Notes under the pieces: model-generated
The model's input: only the letters and a program-made list of their open reading frames with translations
What the model was told of the DNA's origin: nothing
Database searches by the model: none
NCBI RefSeq assembly: GCF_020532645.1
Contig: NZ_JAJAUZ010000004.1
Coordinates: forward strand, 1-64,000
DNA: 64,000 nucleotides
From: Streptomyces bambusae
Lineage (GTDB): Bacteria; Actinomycetota; Actinomycetes; Streptomycetales; Streptomycetaceae
Direction of reading: 5' to 3'
Program-made: the position numbers and the translations under genes
Part shown: positions 56,151 through 64,000 of the stretch, piece after piece
Numbering within the stretch: the first letter of the stretch is position 1
Layout: each line of letters starts with the position of its first letter

Positions 56151-57986
56151 ATGTCGATCCTGGAAGGAATCCGGGGACCGCACGATCTGAAAGCGGTTCC
56201 CGGCGAGCGGCTCCCGGAACTCGCCGCCGAGATCCGGGAATTCCTCGTCCACGCCGTGGCCAGGACCGGAGGCCATCTGGGACCCAACCTCGGCGTGGTC
56301 GAACTCACCATCGCCCTGCACCGGGTCTTCCGTTCACCGGCCGACCGCATTCTCTGGGACACCGGTCACCAGAGTTACGTGCACAAAATCCTGACCGGAC
56401 GCCAGGACTTCTCGAAACTGCGCGGAAAAGGCGGCCTCTCCGGCTATCCCTCGCGCGAGGAGTCCGACCACGACGTGATCGAGAACTCGCACGCCTCGAC
56501 CGTCCTCGGCTGGGCCGACGGACTCGCCAAAGCCCGGCGGGCCCGCGGCCGGGGCGGCCGCATCGTGGCCGTCACCGGCGACGGGGCGCTCACCGGCGGT
56601 CTGGCCTGGGAAGCCCTCAACAACATCGCCGCCGGCCGCGACCGCCCCGTCGTCATCGTCCTCAACGACAACGGACGCTCCTACCTGCCCACCATCGGCG
56701 GCCTCGCGGACCACCTCGCCGGCCGCCGCACCGCCGGCGGCACGGACGGCCGCGGACTGTTCGAAGCCCTCGGCATCGGGTACGTCGGACCCGTCGACGG
56801 CCACGACGTCGCGGCCGTCGAGGACGCCCTGCGCCGGGCCGCCGACGCCACCGGCCCGGTCCTCGTGCACTGCCTCACCGAGAAGGGCCGCGGCTGCCCG
56901 CCCGCCCTCGCCCACGAAGCCGACCGCTTCCACACCGTCGGCGTCATCGACCCCTTCACCGGCGAACCCCTCGGCCCGCCGCCCGGTCCCTCCTGGACCG
57001 ACGTGTTCGGGGCCGAGCTCGCCGCCGTCGGCGCCGAACGCCCCGACGTGGTCGCCGTCACCGCCGCCATGCTGCACCCGGTCGGCCTCACCGAGTTCGC
57101 CCGCCGCTTCCCCGGCCGGGTCTGGGACGTCGGCATCGCCGAACAGCACGCCGTCACCTCCGCCGCCGGCCTCGCCACCGGCGGCCTGCACCCGGTCGTC
57201 GCCGTCTACGCCACCTTCCTCAACCGCGCCTTCGACCAGGTCCTCATGGACGTCGCCCTGCACCGCTGCGGCGTCACCTTCGTCCTCGACCGCGCCGGCA
57301 TCACCGGCGTCGACGGCCCCTCCCACCACGGCATGTGGGACATGTCCCTGCTCCAGGTCGTCCCCGGCCTGCGGATCGCCGCGCCCCGCGACCCGCAGCA
57401 GCTCCGCGCCCAGCTCCGCGAGGCCCTCGCCGTCTCCGACGCACCGACCGTCCTGCGCTTCCCGAAGGAGGCGGCCGGGCCGCCGGTGCCCGCGGCCGGA
57501 CGCGTCGGCGGCATGGACGTGCTGCGCTGGGGCGACCCCGCGAACCCCCGGCCCCAGGCCGCGGCGGACGTCCTGCTGGTCTCCGCCGGCGTCCTCGCCC
57601 CCGTCTGCCTGGGTGCCGCCGGCCTGCTCGCCGAGCGGGGCATCCGTACGACGGTCGTCGACCCCCGCTGGGTCAAACCCCTCGACGCCGCCCTCGCACC
57701 GCTCGCCGCCCGGCACCGGCTGGTCGCCGTGGTCGAGGACAACAGCCGCACCGGCGGGGTCGGATGGGCGGTCGGGCAGACCCTGCGCGACGCCGGGACG
57801 TACGTACCGCTGCGGACCTTCGGCATCCCCGAGCGGTTCCTCGCCCACGCCAAACGCGGCGAGGTGCTCGCGGACATCGGGCTCACCCCGGTGGAGATCG
57901 CCGGCGGGATCGGAGCGGCACTGGCGGAAGGCGGGCACGCCGGTTCGGCGGAGCCCGGCACGGAGAACCTGGAGCGGGAGAGATGA
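56151..57986 (+). CDS. dxs: 1-deoxy-D-xylulose-5-phosphate synthase
   Basis: A 611-aa thiamine-diphosphate enzyme, entry step of the MEP pathway. [20 protein letters not shown], the ThDP motif [18 protein letters not shown], with [15 protein letters not shown], then the second-half [16 protein letters not shown] and [18 protein letters not shown] are clear. The length is typical though about 20 residues shorter than many. It is probably a second, pathway-dedicated copy that boosts isoprenoid supply for hopanoids. It overlaps the aminotransferase by ATGA. Ribosome site AAGGGGG. Confidence 0.95.
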   Translation: MSILEGIRGPHDLKAVPGERLPELAAEIREFLVHAVARTGGHLGPNLGVVELTIALHRVFRSPADRILWDTGHQSYVHKILTGRQDFSKLRGKGGLSGYPSREESDHDVIENSHASTVLGWADGLAKARRARGRGGRIVAVTGDGALTGGLAWEALNNIAAGRDRPVVIVLNDNGRSYLPTIGGLADHLAGRRTAGGTDGRGLFEALGIGYVGPVDGHDVAAVEDALRRAADATGPVLVHCLTEKGRGCPPALAHEADRFHTVGVIDPFTGEPLGPPPGPSWTDVFGAELAAVGAERPDVVAVTAAMLHPVGLTEFARRFPGRVWDVGIAEQHAVTSAAGLATGGLHPVVAVYATFLNRAFDQVLMDVALHRCGVTFVLDRAGITGVDGPSHHGMWDMSLLQVVPGLRIAAPRDPQQLRAQLREALAVSDAPTVLRFPKEAAGPPVPAAGRVGGMDVLRWGDPANPRPQAAADVLLVSAGVLAPVCLGAAGLLAERGIRTTVVDPRWVKPLDAALAPLAARHRLVAVVEDNSRTGGVGWAVGQTLRDAGTYVPLRTFGIPERFLAHAKRGEVLADIGLTPVEIAGGIGAALAEGGHAGSAEPGTENLERER

Positions 57987-59410
57987 ACGGCGACGGAGAC
58001 GAGCGCATGGACGAGGGCACCACCGGCACGGGCGGGTTCGACCTCGGGCGGCTGCTGGCCGAGCGCGGCGGCGAGCGGTACGAGCTGCACGCCCGCCACC
58101 TCAACCACCAGCTGCCCCGCATGCTCCACACCATCGGCTTCGACAAGGTCTACGTACGGGCCGAAGGCGCCCACTTCTGGGACGACGAGGGCAACGACTA
58201 CCTCGACATGCTCGCCGGTTTCGGCGTCATGGGCCTCGGCCGCCACCACCCCGTGGTCCGCAAGGCACTCCACGACGTCCTCGACGCCCAGCTCGCCGAC
58301 CTCACCCGCTTCGACTGCCAGCCGCTGCCCGGCCTGCTCGCCGAACGGCTGCTCGCCCACAGCCCCCACCTGGAGCGGGTGTTCTTCGGCAACAGCGGCA
58401 CCGAGGCCGTCGAGACGGCCCTCAAGTTCGCCCGCTACGCCACCGGCCGGCCCCGCATCCTCTACTGCGCCCACGCCTTCCACGGCCTCACCGCCGGCGC
58501 CCTCTCCGTCAACGGCGAGGACGGGTTCCGCACCGGCTTCGCCCCGCTGCTCCCCGACACGCAGATCCCGCTCGGCGACCTGGCCGCGCTGGAGGGGGAG
58601 CTGCGCCGCGGCGACGTCGCGGCCCTCGTGGTGGAGCCGATCCAGGGCAAGGGCGTCCACGAGGCGCCGCCCGGTTACCTGCGCGCCGCGCAGGAGCTGC
58701 TGCACCGGCACAAGGCCCTGCTGATCGCGGACGAGGTGCAGACGGGCCTCGGCCGCACCGGGGAGTTCTACGCCTACCAGCACGAGGCCGGGGTGGAACC
58801 CGACCTGGTGTGCGTGGCGAAGGCGCTGTCCGGCGGGTACGTGCCGGTGGGAGCGACCCTCGGCAAGGACTGGATCTTCAAGAAGGTCTACTCGTCCATG
58901 GACCGGGTCCTCGTCCACTCGGCGAGCTTCGGGTCCAACGCGCAGGCGATGGCGGCCGGCCTGGCCGTGCTCGCGGTGATGGCGGACGAGGACCTGGTGG
59001 CGCACGCGCGGACCACCGGCGACCTGCTGCGCGGCCGGCTGGCGGCACTGGTCGACGAGTACGAGCTGCTGCACCAGGTGCGCGGGCGCGGCCTGATGAT
59101 CGGCATCGAGTTCGGCCGGCCGTCCTCGCTGGGCCTGCGCAGCCGCTGGACCATGCTGCAGGCGGCCCGCAAGGGGCTCTTCGCGCAGATGGTCGTGGTC
59201 CCGCTGCTGCAGAAGCACCGGATCCTGACCCAGGTGTCCGGCGACCACCTGGAAGTGATCAAGCTGATTCCGCCCCTGGTGGTGGACGAGAAGGACGTGG
59301 ACCGGTTCGTCACCGCCTTCCGCGCGGTGATGGACGAGGCGCACGCGGGCGGGTCGCTGATGTGGGAGTTCGGCAGGACGCTGGTGAAGCAGGCGGTCGC
59401 GAACCGCTGA
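57983..59410 (+). CDS. Class III aminotransferase (HpnO-like)
   Basis: A 475-aa PLP-dependent aminotransferase. [77 protein letters not shown] and the PLP lysine in [16 protein letters not shown] (Lys280) are all standard for ornithine/acetylornithine aminotransferases. In hopanoid operons this position is held by HpnO, which converts ribosylhopane to aminobacteriohopanetriol. The C-terminal 45 residues ([24 protein letters not shown]) are typical of that group. ATG overlapping the dxs stop. Confidence 0.93.
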   Translation: MNGDGDERMDEGTTGTGGFDLGRLLAERGGERYELHARHLNHQLPRMLHTIGFDKVYVRAEGAHFWDDEGNDYLDMLAGFGVMGLGRHHPVVRKALHDVLDAQLADLTRFDCQPLPGLLAERLLAHSPHLERVFFGNSGTEAVETALKFARYATGRPRILYCAHAFHGLTAGALSVNGEDGFRTGFAPLLPDTQIPLGDLAALEGELRRGDVAALVVEPIQGKGVHEAPPGYLRAAQELLHRHKALLIADEVQTGLGRTGEFYAYQHEAGVEPDLVCVAKALSGGYVPVGATLGKDWIFKKVYSSMDRVLVHSASFGSNAQAMAAGLAVLAVMADEDLVAHARTTGDLLRGRLAALVDEYELLHQVRGRGLMIGIEFGRPSSLGLRSRWTMLQAARKGLFAQMVVVPLLQKHRILTQVSGDHLEVIKLIPPLVVDEKDVDRFVTAFRAVMDEAHAGGSLMWEFGRTLVKQAVANR

Positions 59411-59450
59411 GCCGGCGGATCGTACGGGGTCCGCGGGGGAGGTGCGACGG

Positions 59451-59500
59451 CCCGGGGCCGGGATGGCGTGGGGGTGCCTGCGCTGGGTCCCGGCCCGGGG
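59451..59500. terminator. Hairpin at the end of the hopanoid operon
   Basis: CCCGGGGCCGGGA (59451-59463) pairs, with one mismatch, with TCCCGGCCCGGGG (59488-59500) across 24 bases. It ends the operon against the convergent phosphatase gene. Confidence 0.6.
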
Positions 59501-59509
59501 GCGGGCGGG

Positions 59510-60307
59510 TCAGGCGGCCGGTTCGAGCATGCGGTCGCGCAGCCGGTCCAGGGTGGCGGCGCCGAGGCCCAGGCCCTGCGCGAGGTACGTGTCGACGCCG
59601 CCCCACGTCTCGTCGATGGCGGCGAACGCGGCGTCGAGGTACTCGGCACGGGCGTCGAACAGCGGGCCGAGCAGCTCCATGGCCTCCGGCGACGGGGCGA
59701 GCCCGTTGCTGCGCCGTACGGGGTAGCGGTGCTGCGGGGCGTTCGACTCCAGGTAGTCGGCGGTGATCGCCTCGCGCCGGACGCCGAGGGCGAGCAGGGT
59801 GACGGCGACCGACAGCCCGGCCCGGTCCTTGCCGGCCGCGCAGTGCATCAGGACCGGGACGCTGTCCTCGGCGATCGCGTGCACGACCCGGCTGTGCTCC
59901 GCGGTCCGCTCTTTGATCAGCTTGACGTACGAGCCGTGCATGCGGGCTGCCGCCCGGCCCTCGCCGAGGATGTCGCGCAGCTCCTCGATGGCACCCTCGC
60001 GGACCATCTTCCAGAAGCCGCCGCCGTAGGCCGGGTCCGACAGCGGGATGTTCACGTTGCGCACTCCGGCGAGGTCGACGTCCAGGCCCTCCAGCGCGCG
60101 GTCCTCGGAGTTGCGGAAGTCGAAGACGGTGTGGAGTCCGAGCGAGTTGAGGTACTCGATATCGGAATCGGTGGCATGCGCGAGATGTCCGCTTCGGTAG
60201 AGATGCCCTGTCCGCACCCGACGTCCGTCATGGGTCGGAAGGCCGCCTACATCACGGAAGTTGCGCACTCGGGCCAGTATTGGCGCGTTCGATATGTCCT
60301 GGGTCAC
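59510..60307 (-). CDS. Tyrosine/serine protein-phosphatase-like protein
   Basis: A 265-aa dual-specificity-phosphatase-fold protein of the bacterial PtpB/IphP type. The P-loop is MHCAAGKDRAGLSV with His155-Cys156 and the phosphate-binding Arg (HCx5R complete). NFRDVGGLPT near the N terminus, the FDFRNSEDRAL segment and an ADYLESNAP helix follow. It would remove phosphate from phosphotyrosine or phosphoinositides. The GTG start has GGAG five bases upstream; an ATG 18 codons earlier (60361) lacks a site. It is convergent with the hopanoid operon and divergent from the riboswitch-controlled endopeptidase gene. Confidence 0.9.
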   Translation of the reverse strand: MTQDISNAPILARVRNFRDVGGLPTHDGRRVRTGHLYRSGHLAHATDSDIEYLNSLGLHTVFDFRNSEDRALEGLDVDLAGVRNVNIPLSDPAYGGGFWKMVREGAIEELRDILGEGRAAARMHGSYVKLIKERTAEHSRVVHAIAEDSVPVLMHCAAGKDRAGLSVAVTLLALGVRREAITADYLESNAPQHRYPVRRSNGLAPSPEAMELLGPLFDARAEYLDAAFAAIDETWGGVDTYLAQGLGLGAATLDRLRDRMLEPAA

Positions 60308-60614
60308 CTGGGCTCCTTGCGGATCGGATCGAGCTCTCTGATGGGTCTGTCCGAATTGCACTACTTGGCGTCAAGTTACCGCGGTAGCGGGGGAGATGTG
60401 CAGGGCGCACGGTGGCACTCGTGAGCAGGATCATACGGTGACCGTGCGTGGCGGGGACCCTGCACCGAAACCCGTTGTGGGGGCGGCTGTTACGTAGCTG
60501 CAATAGACGGACAGTGACCGGAATTCCGGCGATCATTCAGCTTCCGGATTCCCTTGGGGAATTCATGACTTGTTCCGCCCGTCCGCGCTCGATTACGTTC
60601 ACGGCCGAGCCGGG
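60308..60614 (+). promoter_or_regulatory. Upstream region of the c-di-AMP riboswitch
   Basis: A gap of about 300 bases with promoters for the divergent phosphatase gene and for the riboswitch transcript. It contains CCGGAATTCCGG (60518-60529), a perfect 12-base palindrome, and a CTTGTTCC element (60570 area) with GATTAC (60591-60596) about 17 bases on, the most likely promoter of the riboswitch. No ORF is supported. Confidence 0.35.
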
Positions 60615-60791
60615 TGGAACGCCGAATCCTGCCGCCGCCCGGATACCGCAACCGACCAATTGCGTGCGGCAGGAGCGGGGGAACCAGGTAAGCCGCCGTT
60701 CCGGATCTTTCTTCCGGAACGGCTCGGGGTGAAGCCGTATCGATACGGCCGGGCATCTCCAGTCCGAACCCGACAGCTCACCTCGCAGGCG
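60615..60791 (+). ncRNA. ydaO/yuaA c-di-AMP riboswitch
   Basis: The conserved blocks of the ydaO class are plainly visible in order: GCCGAATCCTGCCGCC (60621 on), GGAGCGGGGGAACC (60672-60685), GGGGTGAAGCC (60726 on), GGGCATCTCC (60751 on), GTCCGAACCCGACAGCTCACC (60762 on, quoted in part: CCGAACCCGACAGCTC) and TCGCAGGC. In Streptomyces this riboswitch lies in front of genes for cell-wall hydrolases and turns expression off when c-di-AMP binds. It ends about 17 bases before the M23 peptidase start, with the GGAGAGG ribosome site right behind it. Confidence 0.93.
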
Positions 60792-60808
60792 ACGGAGAGG
60801 AATTCGCC

Positions 60809-61774
60809 ATGCCCGGAAAGGGTAAGCACCGCCGCCCCAAGGCCAACCCGGTCACCCGCGGCTTCGTCGCCGCCGGGACCGGCGGGGCCGCACTCGCACT
60901 GCCGCTCATGGGGGCCACCGGCGCCCACGCGGCGGGCAAGGCGGAGGCTCCGGCGGTCGCCGGAACGGTGGCCGCTCCGGCCGCCGCGGCTCCCGCCGCC
61001 GCTCCGGCCGCGCCCGCTGCCGCCGCCGCGGGCCGGACGTACACCGTCGTCGCCGGGGACCACCTCTCCAAGATCGCTGCCGAACAGGCGCTGCCCGGAG
61101 GCTGGCAGCGGCTCTACGCCGACAACCGGGAGGCGGTCGGCGCCGACCCGTCGCTGATCCACCCCGGACTGGAACTGACCCTCGGGGGTGCGGGGGAGCG
61201 GAAGGCCGAGCAGCGCACCGAACGGCGGACCGAGAAGCGCGCCGCGAAGAAGGCCGAGCGGTCCGCTGAGCACGCCTCGCGCGCCAAGCGGGTTGCCCAG
61301 TCGGCGCGTTCCGCGGCCGAGGCCCCGGCGGCTCCCGAGGCCCCGGCCCAGGCTCCCGCGAAGACCGGTGCCGCGTTCGTCGCCCCGGTGAACGGCTCCG
61401 TCTCCACCTCGTACCGCATGGGCGGCAGCATGTGGTCCAGCGGCTACCACACGGGTGTCGACTTCTCCGTCGGGTCCGGAACCTCCGTCCACGCCGTCGG
61501 CGCCGGCACCGTCGTCTCCGCCGGCTGGGCGGGCGCGTACGGCAACGAGGTGATCATCCGCCACTCCGACGGGCGCTACTCGCAGTACGCCCACCTGTCC
61601 TCGCTGAGCGTCTCCGCCGGACAGGTCGTCGGCGCGGGCGACACCGTCGGCCTCTCCGGCTCCACCGGCAACTCCACCGGGCCGCACCTGCACTTCGAGA
61701 TCCGCACCGGGCCGTCCTACGGCCAGGACATCGACCCGCTCGCCTACCTGCGTGCGCAGGGCGTGAGCATCTGA
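60809..61774 (+). CDS. Secreted LysM / M23-family peptidoglycan endopeptidase
   Basis: A 321-aa cell-wall hydrolase. Basic N terminus and signal (GKHRRPKANPVTRGFVAAG, hydrophobic TGGAALALPLMGATGAHA), an Ala/Pro linker, a LysM domain (about 76-126, YTVVAGDHLSKIA), a charged coiled region of 60 residues (Arg/Glu/Lys/Ala) and a C-terminal M23 domain with zinc ligands HTGVD (His214, Asp218) and HLHFE (His293/His295). It cuts peptidoglycan cross-bridges, as in spore germination or growth. Expression is under the ydaO riboswitch. Strong terminator downstream. ATG with GGAGAGG. Confidence 0.95.
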   Translation: MPGKGKHRRPKANPVTRGFVAAGTGGAALALPLMGATGAHAAGKAEAPAVAGTVAAPAAAAPAAAPAAPAAAAAGRTYTVVAGDHLSKIAAEQALPGGWQRLYADNREAVGADPSLIHPGLELTLGGAGERKAEQRTERRTEKRAAKKAERSAEHASRAKRVAQSARSAAEAPAAPEAPAQAPAKTGAAFVAPVNGSVSTSYRMGGSMWSSGYHTGVDFSVGSGTSVHAVGAGTVVSAGWAGAYGNEVIIRHSDGRYSQYAHLSSLSVSAGQVVGAGDTVGLSGSTGNSTGPHLHFEIRTGPSYGQDIDPLAYLRAQGVSI

Positions 61775-61815
61775 CGCACTCCGCCGCGCCGCGCGCGGCG
61801 GGTGTCGGACGGCCG

Positions 61816-61846
61816 GGGGCCGGGATCCGAGGGGGATCCCGGCCCC
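61816..61846. terminator. Strong terminator after the M23 peptidase gene
   Basis: A 13-bp perfect stem (GGGGCCGGGATCC / GGATCCCGGCCCC) with a 5-base loop, 42 bases after the stop. Confidence 0.88.
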
Positions 61847-61904
61847 TGTCGGCCGTACGGGTTTATTCCGGGCCTGTTCCGAATGGCCGAAACTGACCGG
61901 GTGG

Positions 61905-61946
61905 TATAGATCACTCCGCGTCAACCCCTTCCTACGGTCGCGTAGG
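61905..61946 (+). promoter_or_regulatory. Promoter and palindromic operator of the SGNH hydrolase gene
   Basis: TATAGA (61905-61910) is a good -10. Downstream of it, CCTACGGTCGCGTAGG (61931-61946) is a perfect 6-base-arm inverted repeat with a 4-base centre, placed to block elongation or initiation. Its core TACG-N4-CGTA is the same as in the desaturase operator at 4412-4438. Confidence 0.6.
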
Positions 61947-61975
61947 TCACATCTCGCGGTGAAGGATGTGCTTTC

Positions 61976-62782
61976 GTGGCAGGCGATTCGACATTTCTTT
62001 CAGCGGGACCGGGACTCTCGGGGTCCATCGGTTCCTACGCGGCGATCGGTGACAGCTTCACCGAAGGGGTCGGCGACCCCGGACCCGACGACACCTTCGT
62101 CGGCTGGGCCGACCGGCTCGCCGTCCTCCTCGCCGACCGGCGCGACGAGCACGACTTCCGGTACGCGAACCTCGCCGTGCGCGGCCGGCTCCTCGACCAG
62201 ATCGTGGCCGAGCAGGTGCCCCGCGCCAAGGAGCTCGCCCCGGAACTCGTCACCTTCTGCGCCGGCGGCAACGACATCATCCGGCCCGGCAGCGACCCCG
62301 ACGACGTGGCCGAACGGTTCGAGGCGGCCGTCGCCGACCTGACCGGCGCCGTCGGCACCGTCATGATCACCACCGGGTTCGACACCCGCGGCGTACCGGT
62401 GCTGCGCCACATCCGCGGCAAGGTCGCCACCTACTCGGCACACGTCCGCGCCATCGCCGACCGCTACGACTGCCCCGTGCTCGACCTGTGGTCCCTGAAG
62501 TCCGTCCAGGACCGCCGGGCCTGGGACGACGACCGGCTGCACCTCTCACCCGAAGGCCACACCCGCGTCGCACTCCGCGCCGCCCAGGTCCTCGGCATCG
62601 ACGTCCCCGCCGACCCCGACCAGCCCTGGCCGCCCCAGGAACCCCGGGGCTCGGCCGAGGTCACCCGCGACAACATCCAGTGGGCGCGCGAATACCTGGT
62701 CCCCTGGATCGGGCGGCGGCTGCGCGGAGAGTCGTCCGGGGACCATGTGGAGGCGAAGCGGCCGGACCTGCTGCCGCTGTAG
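61976..62782 (+). CDS. SGNH/GDSL-family hydrolase
   Basis: A 268-aa SGNH esterase-like enzyme. Block I is YAAIGDSFTEGVGDPGP (catalytic Ser), block III LVTFCAGGNDIIRPG (oxyanion Asn), block V DDRLHLSPEGHTRVA (Asp-x2-His). The block I Gly is in NLAVRGRLLDQI. No signal peptide, so it acts in the cytoplasm. Similar Streptomyces proteins are of unknown substrate; acyl-ester or acetyl-ester hydrolysis is expected. GTG start with GAAGGA-like site nine bases before. Promoter carries the same palindrome as the acyl-ACP desaturase, linking it to lipid metabolism. Confidence 0.93.
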   Translation: MAGDSTFLSAGPGLSGSIGSYAAIGDSFTEGVGDPGPDDTFVGWADRLAVLLADRRDEHDFRYANLAVRGRLLDQIVAEQVPRAKELAPELVTFCAGGNDIIRPGSDPDDVAERFEAAVADLTGAVGTVMITTGFDTRGVPVLRHIRGKVATYSAHVRAIADRYDCPVLDLWSLKSVQDRRAWDDDRLHLSPEGHTRVALRAAQVLGIDVPADPDQPWPPQEPRGSAEVTRDNIQWAREYLVPWIGRRLRGESSGDHVEAKRPDLLPL

Positions 62783-62982
62783 GGTCCGGCCCGGCCGATC
62801 CGGGCGCCGGCCTGTGACCTGCGGTTTTACGGCCTGGGCCGGCGGGCCCGGCGCGGGTGCCCCTGCGACCGGTGTGGCCGGGGAGGCGTGGCCGGAATCC
62901 TGCGGCCCCGGCGCGCGTTGGGTAGAGGTGTAACGGACCCGTCGTCCGCTGCTCCCGCTGTCACACCGCCCCAGGAGGCGCT

Positions 62983-64000
62983 TTGTCCGGCACCCGACAC
63001 CTGCGCTCACAGCTGCGTGCCCTGCGCCCCGCCGCCTTCGGGGCGGACCCGTCCGGAGCCCGGATGGAGCGGATCCGCCAGTCGCCGAACTTCGCCGACG
63101 GGGTGTTCCAGAACCCCCTCGGAACCCGGCAGCGGCCCTCCGGGTCCATGGCCGAGTTCGCCAAGATCTACTTCCGTAAGGAAGAGCGGGCCCGCCGGAC
63201 GCCCGCCGCCGCCATCCCCGTCCACCCCACCACGCTCAAGGACCTGTCCCGGCCCCCCGTCACCGGGCTGCGTCTCACCTGGATGGGCCACAGCAGCGTG
63301 CTCGCCGAGATCGACGGCCGCCGCGTGCTCTTCGACCCGGTGTGGGGAGAGCGGTGCTCTCCGTTCCCGTTCGCCGGCCCGAAGCGGCTGCACGCGGTGC
63401 CGGTGCCGCTGGCCGCGCTCGGCCCGGTGGACGTCGTCGTCATCTCGCACGACCACTACGACCACCTCGACCTGCCGACGATCAAGGCCCTGGCCGGGAC
63501 CGACACCGTCTTCGCCGTACCGCTCGGCGTCGGCGCCCACCTGGAGCACTGGGGGGTGTCCGAGGACCGCATCCGCGAGCTCGACTGGAACGAGACCGTG
63601 AAGATCGCCGGCCTCGCCCTCACCGCAACCCCCGCCCGCCACTTCTGCGGCCGCGGCCTGCGCAACCAGCAGCACACCCTCTGGGCCTCCTGGGTCGTCA
63701 AGGGCGACGAACACCGCATCTACCACAGCGGCGACACCGGCTATTTCCCCGGCTTCAAGGACATCGGCGCCGAACACGGTCCCTTCGACGCCACGATGAT
63801 CCAGATCGGCGCCTACAGCGAATACTGGCCCGACATCCACATGACCCCCGAGGAAGGCCTCCGCGCCCACCTCGACCTCCAGGGCGGCAGCCCGCACGGC
63901 ATCCTCCTCCCCATCCACTGGGGCACCTTCAACCTCGCCCCCCACCCCTGGTCCGAACCGGGCGCATGGACCCGCGAAGCGGCCAGGTCCGCCGACCAGC
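62983..64000 (+). CDS. MBL-fold metallo-hydrolase (NAPE-PLD-like), 3' end outside window
   Basis: Partial; at least 339 codons and no stop before the window end. The metallo-beta-lactamase motif SHDHYDHLD places metal ligands at His156, His158, Asp160 and His161; RHFCGRG, HSGDTGYFPGF and the LLPIHWGTF ends follow in order. WMGHSSVLAEIDGRRVLFDPVW and MAEFAKIYFRKE are typical of the NAPE-hydrolysing phospholipase D-like bacterial group. Substrate in bacteria is uncertain. TTG start after CAGGAGG. The upstream gap (62783-62982) is featureless apart from G+C-rich stems. Confidence 0.9.
   Translation, partial: MSGTRHLRSQLRALRPAAFGADPSGARMERIRQSPNFADGVFQNPLGTRQRPSGSMAEFAKIYFRKEERARRTPAAAIPVHPTTLKDLSRPPVTGLRLTWMGHSSVLAEIDGRRVLFDPVWGERCSPFPFAGPKRLHAVPVPLAALGPVDVVVISHDHYDHLDLPTIKALAGTDTVFAVPLGVGAHLEHWGVSEDRIRELDWNETVKIAGLALTATPARHFCGRGLRNQQHTLWASWVVKGDEHRIYHSGDTGYFPGFKDIGAEHGPFDATMIQIGAYSEYWPDIHMTPEEGLRAHLDLQGGSPHGILLPIHWGTFNLAPHPWSEPGAWTREAARSADQ

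Overview
The window reads as a Streptomyces (or close relative) chromosome. G+C is very high, with strong third-position G/C bias. GTG and TTG starts are common, and many genes meet at ATGA, GTGA or TGATG overlaps. It carries typical mycelial-actinobacterial genes: a WhiB-like protein, an SsgA-like protein, an XRE/DUF397 pair, a hopanoid operon and a ydaO-type riboswitch in front of a cell-wall hydrolase. I see no tRNA, rRNA, insertion sequence, prophage, CRISPR array or replication origin. The right-most gene is cut by the window end.

Layout. 0-13 kb holds mixed housekeeping genes: a NUDIX hydrolase, a divergent ATP-dependent ligase/LigD-type polymerase pair (NHEJ-like), a WhiB-like protein, an acyl-ACP desaturase behind a tandem palindromic operator, DDAH, DUF397/XRE, an ABC-F protein with a possible attenuator leader, an SsgA-like protein, a secreted BNR-repeat protein, a YciI-like protein/endonuclease V divergent pair, and a saccharopine-dehydrogenase-like reductase. 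13.4-22 kb is a fatty-acid degradation block: CoA-transferase, acyl-CoA dehydrogenase, thiolase, fused hydratase/dehydrogenase, a MerR regulator and a divergent acyl-CoA synthetase. 22-36.4 kb is mixed: sphingomyelinase-like enzyme, MpaB-like protein, secreted M1 peptidase, second ABC-F, SDR, an ImmA/IrrE-membrane protein pair, Tex, a GlxA-type regulator with a DJ-1 paralogue, and an enoyl-CoA hydratase. 36.4-40 kb has a DUF308 protein, an RsbW-like ATPase, type I IPP isomerase and a methyltransferase-GNAT fusion with a small upstream ORF.

40.2-47.2 kb is the most interesting region. It has two CDP-alcohol phosphotransferase-fold membrane proteins, a sugar/choline-type nucleotidyltransferase, a glycerol-1-phosphate-dehydrogenase-like protein, a family 2 glycosyltransferase and a Wzm/Wzt-type ABC exporter. 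Five genes are translationally overlapped and the exporter follows after a short gap. A strong hairpin terminates the set. The gene set predicts a CDP-activated polyol-phosphate (possibly glycerol-1-phosphate) glycopolymer or glycolipid made in the cytoplasm and exported. I know of no characterised pathway with this exact set.

47.5-59.4 kb is a hopanoid operon: hpnC, hpnD, a 68-aa ORF, hpnE, polyprenyl synthase, shc, an HpnG-like phosphorylase, hpnH, dxs and an HpnO-like aminotransferase. It supplies precursor (dxs, prenyl synthase; idi lies 9 kb away), squalene, cyclisation and side-chain addition. Its leader may hold a structured RNA and a mini-ORF. 59.5-64 kb holds a tyrosine phosphatase-like protein, the c-di-AMP riboswitch with a LysM/M23 endopeptidase, an SGNH hydrolase whose promoter carries the same palindrome as the desaturase promoter, and a truncated MBL-fold hydrolase.
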